16,719 nt of DNA. It comes from Porticoccaceae bacterium. Lineage in GTDB: Bacteria; Pseudomonadota; Gammaproteobacteria; Pseudomonadales; Porticoccaceae. Below, piece after piece: positions 1-6,932 of this stretch. Location of the stretch: the NCBI GenBank assembly GCA_028822945.1, contig JAPKCN010000013.1, positions 1-16,719 on the forward strand, given 5' to 3'. Below the pieces are notes generated by a model, which worked only from the letters and a program-made list of their open reading frames with translations, made no database searches and had not been told where the DNA came from. The stretch's first letter is position 1. Every line of letters starts with the position of its first letter. Both the position numbers and the translations under genes were made by a program.

Positions 1-368
1 GGACTGCAGGCTTAGTACAATACGTCGACAAACAATTGGGTGTCGATAATACGCTTTTGATTTTAAAGTACTTAGGTGTGGACAATCGTGATATGACGGG
101 GTTTTATCGCGCTGCTCTAGACAGTGCCTATATCCACAGTTTGAGCCTATTCAAAACTACTCCACTTAAACTGACCGCGGATCAGGCGCAATCATGGGCT
201 GGGAGTATTGCCTCTGGTGCTGATTCGGACTGGCGGGGGCCACCAGCCGGATTTTTCTTTTTTGTTGTTCGTGCCGATGCCTGTGATGTGGTGTTTGGCA
301 ACCGGCGTGGTAGCGAGGATATAGGCGTTCCCTACATGGCGCATATCGAGCCTATCTCGACATGGTAG
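1..368 (+). CDS. Gluconate 2-dehydrogenase subunit 3 family protein, C-terminal part (cut by left edge)
   Basis: The frame is open from the first full codon at position 3 to the TAG at 366-368, so the gene begins outside the window; the TTG at 36 is internal. The visible ~121 residues carry the family's C-terminal signature: W-x-G-PPAGFFFFVVRADA, then a VVFG-x5-EDIGVPYMAHI stretch ending in a Trp. Family members are small subunits of membrane or periplasmic alcohol and sugar dehydrogenases. They usually carry a Tat signal and escort a GMC flavoprotein across the inner membrane; the N-terminus that would show this is missing here. The stop overlaps the start of the downstream GMC gene by 7 nt, the expected partner arrangement and a sign of translational coupling. 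The family call is solid; the substrate is unknown. Confidence 0.8.
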   Translation, partial: TAGLVQYVDKQLGVDNTLLILKYLGVDNRDMTGFYRAALDSAYIHSLSLFKTTPLKLTADQAQSWAGSIASGADSDWRGPPAGFFFFVVRADACDVVFGNRRGSEDIGVPYMAHIEPISTW

Positions 369-1942
369 CCGCAAATGGAGGCGCTGCTGCGGCCAAAACA
401 TACGATACTGTCGTGATCGGTTCTGGTGCCGCGGGGAGTATTGTCGCCGCCGAACTCGCCGCTGTTGGCCAATCTGTGTTGATCTTGGAGGCCGGTCCGC
501 GTCGAGAGCTTTCCGATTTAACTAGTTCGCAGCTGTTTGCCAGGCGTCTGAAATGGTCGGGCTCGCCAGTTGAAGAAGAGGGTAATCACCGAGTCGGTCA
601 CGGCTTTAATGCTGGTTTTGGTGCGGGCGGTTCCGCTTTGCATCACTACGGTGTTTGGCCACGACTGCATGCCAACGACTTCAATGTATTCTCGAAACAT
701 GGCAAACACCTCGATTGGCCGATCAGCTATGAGGATCTAATGCCCTATTACGATGCTATTCAGGCAGATGTTGGGCTGAGTGGCGATGCTGATGCAGAGA
801 TATGGCGACCTAAAGGTGCACCTTATCCAATGCCACCACTGCCAATTTTTGCTCAGGGCAAGGTCATAGATCGCGGTTTCCGAGCTTTTGGGCTGACTAC
901 CGCGCCGATTCCATTGGCGATTAATAGTGTCCCAAACAACGGTGCCCCGGGTTGCCTTTATGATGGTTGGTGTGATGCTGGTTGTCCTATAGGAGCATTA
1001 AAAAACCCTCTTGTGACGCATCTCGCTAGGGCGCAAAAGTTGGGTGTTGACATTCGCTTCGACGCTCAAGCCAGCCGCATACTGATGTCCAAGAGTCCAC
1101 CACATGTTGCCAAGGGGGTCGAATATTACGATGTTAATGGCGCCCAGCAATCAATTCTCGCCGGCACTGTTGTGGTCGCTGCATTCGCCGTACAGTCGGT
1201 GCGAATTTTGTTAAATTCAGCTTATTCCGACGGAGTGGCAGTGGGTAATCGTGCAGGTAACTTGGGCCATTATTTAATGACCCATCCAGGTTGCACTGTC
1301 TGCGGTTTATTTAAAGATCTAACTGATCCGCATTTGGGCCCTACTGGCGGTCAGTTGATCTGTCATGATCACTATGACGACAAGACTGCAATTAAAGACA
1401 GTTTTGGATCTTATCAGTGGTTAATTGCTAATGCGGTTAAACCCAATGGACTATTGGGCTATGCGAACAGTCGCCCCGATATCTTTGGCGGTGCGCTACA
1501 ACCCTTTATGCAGCGAGCTGCCAAGCATATTGGCAACATGCTATATGTCGGTGAAGACAGCTCGTCAGCGGAAAACCGCGTTCTCTTGAGTGATCGACGG
1601 GACAAATTTGGTGTGCCAATAGCGCGAACGATCCACAATGCCGGACCTGAACAGGATGCTCAGTTGGCATTTGCCATGCGCGAGGGTAAGGAGATTTTTC
1701 GCGCTGCCGGCGCCACTGAGGTGTGGACTGGACCGCGCGCTCCAATTCATATTATGGGTGGCGCCGTGATGGGTAATGACGCCGCGACGTCGGTGACCGA
1801 TGACCTAGGAAAGGTGCACGGAACCGACAATTTGTATGTGGTGGGTCCGAGCACATTCCCGACCAGTGGCGCAGTCAATCCGACCTTTACAGTCAGTGCC
1901 TTGGCACTGCGCACTGCAGAGCATCTCGGTAAAGCCAATTAG
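362..1942 (+). CDS. GMC-family FAD-dependent oxidoreductase (gluconate 2-dehydrogenase flavoprotein type)
   Basis: A 526-residue flavoprotein of the glucose-methanol-choline family. An N-terminal Rossmann motif GSGAAG (residues 20-25) is followed by ILEAGPR, where a Glu binds the FAD ribose. In the middle is a C-x5-C-x3-C-P-x-G-A-x-K type segment (CLYDGWCDAGCPIGALK) common in the sugar and sterol dehydrogenase branch. The C-terminus has HIMGGAVMG with the conserved active-site His, then VHGTDNLYVVGPSTFPTSG and NPTFTVSALALR, supplying the second active-site residue as Asn. The preceding gene is its small subunit, so oxidation of an alcohol or sugar C-OH with electrons passed to the respiratory chain is likely. 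No cytochrome c subunit gene follows. No signal peptide is visible, consistent with export in complex with the small subunit. Its link to the aromatic genes is unproven; it may belong to another pathway. Confidence 0.85.
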   Translation: MVAANGGAAAAKTYDTVVIGSGAAGSIVAAELAAVGQSVLILEAGPRRELSDLTSSQLFARRLKWSGSPVEEEGNHRVGHGFNAGFGAGGSALHHYGVWPRLHANDFNVFSKHGKHLDWPISYEDLMPYYDAIQADVGLSGDADAEIWRPKGAPYPMPPLPIFAQGKVIDRGFRAFGLTTAPIPLAINSVPNNGAPGCLYDGWCDAGCPIGALKNPLVTHLARAQKLGVDIRFDAQASRILMSKSPPHVAKGVEYYDVNGAQQSILAGTVVVAAFAVQSVRILLNSAYSDGVAVGNRAGNLGHYLMTHPGCTVCGLFKDLTDPHLGPTGGQLICHDHYDDKTAIKDSFGSYQWLIANAVKPNGLLGYANSRPDIFGGALQPFMQRAAKHIGNMLYVGEDSSSAENRVLLSDRRDKFGVPIARTIHNAGPEQDAQLAFAMREGKEIFRAAGATEVWTGPRAPIHIMGGAVMGNDAATSVTDDLGKVHGTDNLYVVGPSTFPTSGAVNPTFTVSALALRTAEHLGKAN

Positions 1943-2042
1943 CCGACCATAGCCATCAAATTGACTATTGCGTTATCGGGGTGCGGGACTGGGTTTGTCA
2001 AGACACACTGTCAACAGACTAAAAATGTATAGCACGGGACTC

Positions 2043-4121
2043 ATGATGACCTCTATCGTAGAACTGCATCTTTGTGACGGTATTGCCGAGGTGGCGATTT
2101 TCAATCCACCCAATAATACGCTATCGCATCAATTACTTACGGCGCTTTATTCAACGCTCGAGCAGGTTACCTCCGATCCGGCGGTAACTGCAATCGTACT
2201 CTACGCAAAAGGCCCTAGCTTTAGCGCCGGTAATGAGATCGTTGAGCTGGTTACATCTCCTCACCCGCCGTCCTTACTAGATATTGTTAGCTTGATTGAA
2301 AATTGTCAAAAGATCACAGTTGCCGCCCTGCATGGCGAAGTTTTTGGTGGCGCATTGGAGATCGTCCTCGCGTGTTCGGTGCGATTGGCGCGCGCCGATT
2401 GTCAACTCGGGTTGCCAGATGTAGCCATTGGCCTGTTGCCAAGCGCTGGAGCAACATGGCGCTTGCCGCGACTTATAGGGGTGGATAGGGCACTTAAAAT
2501 GATTACTTCTGGCCGACCAATCGGTGCTGCGGACGCGTTGCAGTGTGGCCTGATAGATGCTCTAGTTGAAATCGATCTAGCAGCTGAGGCAGTTGCCTAT
2601 ATTGAGCATATTGGCGGTTGTGCGTATAGTCCAGTAGCCCTGGATGGTGCCGCTAATCAGTCGCTTAATAGTGATTTTTTCATGACTTGGCGAACTGCTA
2701 TGGAGCGTCGCGCGGGTGGGCAAATTGCTCCCCAATTGGCAGTTGATGCAGTTGAATATGGGCTCTCCGCGAATTTGCAAATGGCACTCGGGAGAGAGGC
2801 CGAACTAGGTCAAAAATGTCGACAATCGTCGCAGTCTGATGCAATGCAGTACGCGGCATTAGCCGAGAGTGTCTGTGGCGTCTATGGCGACCCTACAACC
2901 GCTAGTGGTGCAGTAAGTGTTGTCGGTATTGTTGGTGCAGGCACTATGGGTGCCGGTATCGCAATGGCCTTCGCGAGTGCCAACATGCATGTTATTTTAG
3001 TTGACGTCTCTCAAGAAAATCTCCAAAAGGGTCTGCAGGCGATCACTACGAATTTGCAGCGTGCGGTTGCCTCGGGTCGCATGGACTCCGAGGGCAGTTC
3101 CGCGTGTTGGTTTAATATTCAGGGTTCATCGAGTTATGACGATTTACAAAATGTCGATTTGGTGGTCGAGGCGGCCTTTGAGGATCTTGCGGTCAAGCAA
3201 TCGATCTTCGCCAAATTGGATCGCCTTTGTGCCGAAAAAACCTTACTGGCAACTAACACATCCTACCTTGATGTCGACGCTATAGCGGCGGTTACACAAA
3301 GACCAGAAAAGATTTTAGGTATGCACTTTTTTAGCCCCGCGAACATTATGCCTCTACTCGAGGTCGTGGCTGCGGCCAAGACTTCATCAGAGACTTTGGC
3401 GACGGTTTTGGCGGTTGCTAAACGGATTGATAAAGTCGCCTGTGTGGTCGGTGTATGCTTCGGTTTTGTCGGTAACCGCATGTACAGTAACTACAGTAGT
3501 GAGGCGAATCTGTTACTCCTTGAAGGCGCTCAACCCTGGCAGGTTGACGCAGCTATGAGAGATTGGGGCATGGCGATGGGGCCTTTGGCAGTGGCGGATA
3601 TGTCGGGTCTTGATATTGGTTTTAGAGCTCGCCAGATGAAACCTGATGCGCCGACCAACGCAAGTTTTTTTCGACCGGCAAATATGCTGGTTGAGGAGGG
3701 CCGTTTGGGGCAAAAAAGTGCTGCAGGATTTTATCGTTATCGCAATCGCAATCGCGAGCGCGAGAATGACAATATGGTTAGCGACCTGATAGAGCGCGAG
3801 GCAGACCGCTTGGGGATAACTCGGCGTAGTATCGATGGGCGCGAAATTCAGCAACGACTCATCTATACGCTCATCAATGAAGGGGCGCGAATCCTCGATC
3901 AGGGAATAGCCCGCTGCGCTGGCGACATCGACGTTATCTGGATAAACGGTTATGGCTTTCCACGCTGGCGCGGAGGGCCGATGTACCATGCAGGACAGTG
4001 CGGACTGCAAGTGGTTGTCGATGGGCTTAGGGGCTACTATCCATCGCCGATCTTCGACTACCAACAGGTGTCGCCAAGATTGTTGCGGATGGCTGAAGCA
4101 GGTGAAAATTTTGTCGATTAG
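2043..4121 (+). CDS. Bifunctional enoyl-CoA hydratase / 3-hydroxyacyl-CoA dehydrogenase (FadB/FadJ, MFE-1 type)
   Basis: About 692 residues, normal for the family, acting in cytosolic beta-oxidation: hydration of a 2-enoyl-CoA, then NAD-dependent oxidation to the 3-ketoacyl-CoA. The N-terminal crotonase domain shows FSAGNEI (oxyanion hole) and GGALE with Glu106. The second catalytic position, normally Glu in GLPE, is Asp126 (GLPDVAIG). The dehydrogenase half starts near residue 293 with an NAD fold (GAGTMG, 298-303). It continues with HFFSPA (His428), GFVGNRMY, and the two C-terminal helical repeats ending in INGYGFPRWRGGPM. A TTG at 1968 and an ATG at 2025 are in frame, but family similarity begins at about MTSIVEL, so ATG 2043 (or 2046) is preferred; the ribosome site is weak. 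It follows the GMC gene by 100 bp. It could process the crotonyl-CoA made by the convergent gcdH gene. No thiolase is adjacent. Confidence 0.88.
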   Translation: MMTSIVELHLCDGIAEVAIFNPPNNTLSHQLLTALYSTLEQVTSDPAVTAIVLYAKGPSFSAGNEIVELVTSPHPPSLLDIVSLIENCQKITVAALHGEVFGGALEIVLACSVRLARADCQLGLPDVAIGLLPSAGATWRLPRLIGVDRALKMITSGRPIGAADALQCGLIDALVEIDLAAEAVAYIEHIGGCAYSPVALDGAANQSLNSDFFMTWRTAMERRAGGQIAPQLAVDAVEYGLSANLQMALGREAELGQKCRQSSQSDAMQYAALAESVCGVYGDPTTASGAVSVVGIVGAGTMGAGIAMAFASANMHVILVDVSQENLQKGLQAITTNLQRAVASGRMDSEGSSACWFNIQGSSSYDDLQNVDLVVEAAFEDLAVKQSIFAKLDRLCAEKTLLATNTSYLDVDAIAAVTQRPEKILGMHFFSPANIMPLLEVVAAAKTSSETLATVLAVAKRIDKVACVVGVCFGFVGNRMYSNYSSEANLLLLEGAQPWQVDAAMRDWGMAMGPLAVADMSGLDIGFRARQMKPDAPTNASFFRPANMLVEEGRLGQKSAAGFYRYRNRNRERENDNMVSDLIEREADRLGITRRSIDGREIQQRLIYTLINEGARILDQGIARCAGDIDVIWINGYGFPRWRGGPMYHAGQCGLQVVVDGLRGYYPSPIFDYQQVSPRLLRMAEAGENFVD

Positions 4122-4135
4122 TCAATTGGGTGAAT

Positions 4136-4159
4136 GGGCGCACTCGAGTGAGCGCGCCC
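4136..4159. terminator. GC-rich hairpin between convergent genes
   Basis: GGGCGC (4136-4141) pairs with GCGCCC (4154-4159). Inside lie CTC/GAG pairs (4143-4145 with 4150-4152) and a 4-nt loop, with one A/C mismatch. It sits in the 52-bp gap where the plus-strand hydratase/dehydrogenase gene and the minus-strand glutaryl-CoA dehydrogenase gene converge, so a bidirectional terminator is the natural reading. There is no T-run on either side, so an intrinsic terminator is not certain. Confidence 0.4.
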
Positions 4160-4173
4160 GAGCACGCTGGCCC

Positions 4174-5358
4174 TTAAAACGCGGCGATACCGGTGATGGC
4201 ACGACCTAAAATCAGTGCGTGAATATCGTGTGTGCCTTCATAGGTGTTGACTGTTTCGAGGTTGAGCATATGGCGCATGACCGGATATTCGTCGGAAATT
4301 CCGTTGCCGCCGAGCATATCTCGAGCATCTCGCGCAATCGTTAGCGCTTTACCGCAGGAATTGCGTTTGATCATGGAGACGGTCTCGGGCGATAATTGGC
4401 CGGTTTCTTTCAGACGTCCGGCCTGAAGGCACGCCTGCAATCCAATAAATATCTCGGTCTGCGCATCGGCTAGTTTCTTTTGAACCAACTGATTTGCAGC
4501 CAGAGGTCTTTTGAATTGGCTGCGCTCCAACGTGTAACTCCGAGCGGCGCGCCAGCAGGCTTCGGCGGCACCCAGAGATCCCCAGGCAATACCGTATCTG
4601 GCGCTGCTAAGGCAACTCATCGGACCTTTTAGTCCCTTTACATTCGGCAACATGGCATCCTCGTCTACCTGCACGTCCTGCATCACGATTTGCCCGGTCG
4701 TCGAAGCTCTTAGGCTAAGCTTCCCGGTAATTTTCGGTGTCGATAAACCGGCCATACCGCGCTCTAATATAAAGCCCCTGATACTGTTATTTTCATCGGG
4801 TACTTTTGCCCAAACCACCATGACATCGGCAAACGGAGAATTTGAGATCCACATTTTGGCGCCGTTTAGTACGTAGCCGCCATCGACTCGGCGGGCGTTG
4901 GTAATCATGCCGCTCGGGTCCGAACCATGGTCGGGCTCGGTCAGGCCAAAACAGCCGATTAGTTCGCCAGTGGCCAACTTGGGTAGAAATTTTTGTTTTT
5001 GCTGCTCCGAGCCAAAGATCGCAATTGGATACATCACCAAGCTAGACTGCACCGACATCATCGATCGGTAGCCCGAGTCAACCATCTCCACTGCGCGGGC
5101 TGCAAGGCCGTAGCTGACATAGCTGACGCCAGCACATCCATAACCTTTAATCATAGACCCGAGCAGGCCAAGTTCTCCCATTTCGCGAAAAATAGCGATG
5201 TCAGTTGTTTCATTTTGGTAGGCTTCGCGAACCCTCGGCGCAAGTTTGTCCTGAGCGTACTTGGATGCAGTATCGCTCACTAAGCGCTCTTCATCACTAA
5301 GTTGTTGTGCGAGAAGGAAAGGGTCTTCCCAATTCATACTGGGCCAAGATGTAGTCAT
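4174..5358 (-). CDS. gcdH: Glutaryl-CoA dehydrogenase (decarboxylating)
   Basis: A 394-residue FAD enzyme of the acyl-CoA dehydrogenase superfamily that converts glutaryl-CoA to crotonyl-CoA and CO2, passing electrons to ETF. The call rests on motifs peculiar to this branch: Glu91 and Arg98 in the EMVDSGYRSMMSVQSS region, where the Arg holds the distal carboxylate of glutaryl-CoA; GCFGLTEPDHGSDPSGM; ARYGIAWGSLGAAE; ARDMLGGNGISDEY; and the catalytic Glu374 in NTYEGTHDIHALILGRA. The ATG has a good ribosome site (AGGAG, 6 nt upstream). It lies 26 bp after the long beta subunit gene and is probably the last gene of the block-2 operon. In context it would take the dicarboxylyl-CoA left after ring cleavage to crotonyl-CoA. 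Decarboxylating relatives acting on aryl-substituted succinyl-CoA-type substrates exist in anaerobic indoleacetate degradation, so a larger substrate is a minor alternative. Confidence 0.9.
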   Translation of the reverse strand: MTTSWPSMNWEDPFLLAQQLSDEERLVSDTASKYAQDKLAPRVREAYQNETTDIAIFREMGELGLLGSMIKGYGCAGVSYVSYGLAARAVEMVDSGYRSMMSVQSSLVMYPIAIFGSEQQKQKFLPKLATGELIGCFGLTEPDHGSDPSGMITNARRVDGGYVLNGAKMWISNSPFADVMVVWAKVPDENNSIRGFILERGMAGLSTPKITGKLSLRASTTGQIVMQDVQVDEDAMLPNVKGLKGPMSCLSSARYGIAWGSLGAAEACWRAARSYTLERSQFKRPLAANQLVQKKLADAQTEIFIGLQACLQAGRLKETGQLSPETVSMIKRNSCGKALTIARDARDMLGGNGISDEYPVMRHMLNLETVNTYEGTHDIHALILGRAITGIAAF

Positions 5359-5384
5359 TGTTTGCTCCTAGTTTTTGGAAATGG

Positions 5385-6932
5385 CTAACTTACATTACGG
5401 TACTGTGAGAGGGTTTTATTAAAAGCCTCATTGGTGTCATCTTTTATGGCAGACAAGCGCAGATGATTTATTTCTTTTGCGCTGGCCGTGGCAAATGACT
5501 GACAAAATTGCGCGATTGTGACTACTTGCTCAGTGGTGCGCTCTCGAGTCGCCCCATAACCTTTTACCAAGCGACCACAGAGGGCCATCTCGAGCGATGA
5601 TTGCGGATCTCGCGCGGCTAGGAGTTTAATACTGTCGAGCCAATTCGTAATCATTTTGTATTCTGTTTCATACCCGAGACTAAAACGCCTAATCGCCCTA
5701 AAAGAGGCCAGAACCCGCAGTGAAAGATACACCGCGAGCGTATCGGTACGCAATTTCCTGCCTCCCGCAAAAATACCAAGAAACCCTCTCCCCAATCGGC
5801 TCGACAGTAAAGCTCGCCCCAACGCCTTTGGCAACATCGCACAGATTTCCTCAGGTCGCGGACGGAAAAATTCAGTGATGTGGATAATTTGCTCAGCATC
5901 AGCTTTAACTTCTCGCCGAATCTCATCAACTCGGGTGGCGCGAACTTTTAATTGTGCCACTCTGGGGATATCTTCAAAGCACATCCATAGCGCTAGATAG
6001 CGGGCAGTAGCGTTGGTCAGTTTAAAATTTTGTTGTCCATTATCGATCTTCATTATTTTCTCGAGCTCGTCGAGATATTGGTGAGCATAATTAAAATCTT
6101 GATATTCTATCAATCGCTGGAGGCCGTGATATATCAATTCGTGGGTCGCGACCGGGAAGCGAGTTTGTAATCGTTCGAATAGCTCGGAGCCGCGTGACGA
6201 CTGGGCAACCGGCAGTTCAAACTGAGCCTTAACGTCGCTTAGTGAGGCCTTTGATGGCGCGGTTTGTGGGCGAAAAATCTCCACGGCAGAGCCGCCCACA
6301 GCGCGCTGTGCGCAATCGTAACTATCATCAAATGCGGCTAGGTTAGTGGTTACCGCCTTGCCGGTGCTGACGATGACTTCTTTAAAGCTCTGTTTGTCGA
6401 AGGGAAGTGCATTGGAGCCAGCTAGGGCGCCAAATAATGCAGAGCTAATGACTGAATTGTGCTTTGCTGCGAGTTCTGACATATCAAAATTAATAAAGCG
6501 ATGGCTGTACTTGGCGGCCAACTCGAGGACGCTGGATGCGTCCATAGTTCCATCGGCAATATCGGATTTTTCAGTGATGCCATAGACCCGATGCGTGGAC
6601 GTAATAAGAGTCGTTTTGTCGGGTGTAATAAAACCACGTTGCAGCATGCGACCGGCTTCGGCTATCTCGGAGCTAACAGCTATGTCGATATCGCCCTGTG
6701 CGGGGAATAGTGACATGACCGGTTTACGCCCTTTCTGGTGATCTTTGGGAAACAGCTCGATATAGTAAATCGTGGCGCCTGTGCGTTGGGCAACGCCGGC
6801 GAGCGAGGTCGACTGGCATAGCCATCCGTTATTCTCGGCCACTGCGATCAGCCAATTAGTGAACACACCACCGCCCTCGCCGCCGAGCGCGGCGAGAATA
6901 ATGTTGATGGTTTTAGCCGGGGTATCGGTCAC
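5385..6932 (-). CDS. Indolepyruvate oxidoreductase beta-type subunit, long form
   Basis: A 515-residue partner of the adjacent alpha subunit in a 2-oxoacid:ferredoxin oxidoreductase. The first ~200 residues are the gamma-type domain of this superfamily: a glycine-rich loop GGEGGG near residues 17-22, then TSLAGVAQRTGATIYYIEL, the usual SLAGVAQRGG-like stretch. The remaining ~300 residues are predicted mostly helical and have no counterpart in the short (~200 residue) archaeal IorB; I believe this is the extension catalogued as DUF6537, function unknown. The start is GTG at 6930-6932, overlapping the alpha subunit's TGA in a GTGA arrangement, which points to coupled translation and fixed stoichiometry. 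It precedes gcdH by 26 bp. The enzyme as a whole would oxidatively decarboxylate an aryl 2-oxoacid to an acyl-CoA; which oxoacid is not shown by sequence. Confidence 0.82.
   Translation of the reverse strand: MTDTPAKTINIILAALGGEGGGVFTNWLIAVAENNGWLCQSTSLAGVAQRTGATIYYIELFPKDHQKGRKPVMSLFPAQGDIDIAVSSEIAEAGRMLQRGFITPDKTTLITSTHRVYGITEKSDIADGTMDASSVLELAAKYSHRFINFDMSELAAKHNSVISSALFGALAGSNALPFDKQSFKEVIVSTGKAVTTNLAAFDDSYDCAQRAVGGSAVEIFRPQTAPSKASLSDVKAQFELPVAQSSRGSELFERLQTRFPVATHELIYHGLQRLIEYQDFNYAHQYLDELEKIMKIDNGQQNFKLTNATARYLALWMCFEDIPRVAQLKVRATRVDEIRREVKADAEQIIHITEFFRPRPEEICAMLPKALGRALLSSRLGRGFLGIFAGGRKLRTDTLAVYLSLRVLASFRAIRRFSLGYETEYKMITNWLDSIKLLAARDPQSSLEMALCGRLVKGYGATRERTTEQVVTIAQFCQSFATASAKEINHLRLSAIKDDTNEAFNKTLSQYRNVS

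Noticed and set aside
1968..2042. TTG start at 1968 adding 25 residues to the hydratase/dehydrogenase
   Set aside because: The added residues do not resemble the family N-terminus; homology starts close to the ATG pair at 2043/2046.
3513..4064. 183-codon minus-strand frame inside the hydratase/dehydrogenase gene
   Set aside because: It lies fully opposite a well-conserved C-terminal dehydrogenase region and has no protein-like motifs.
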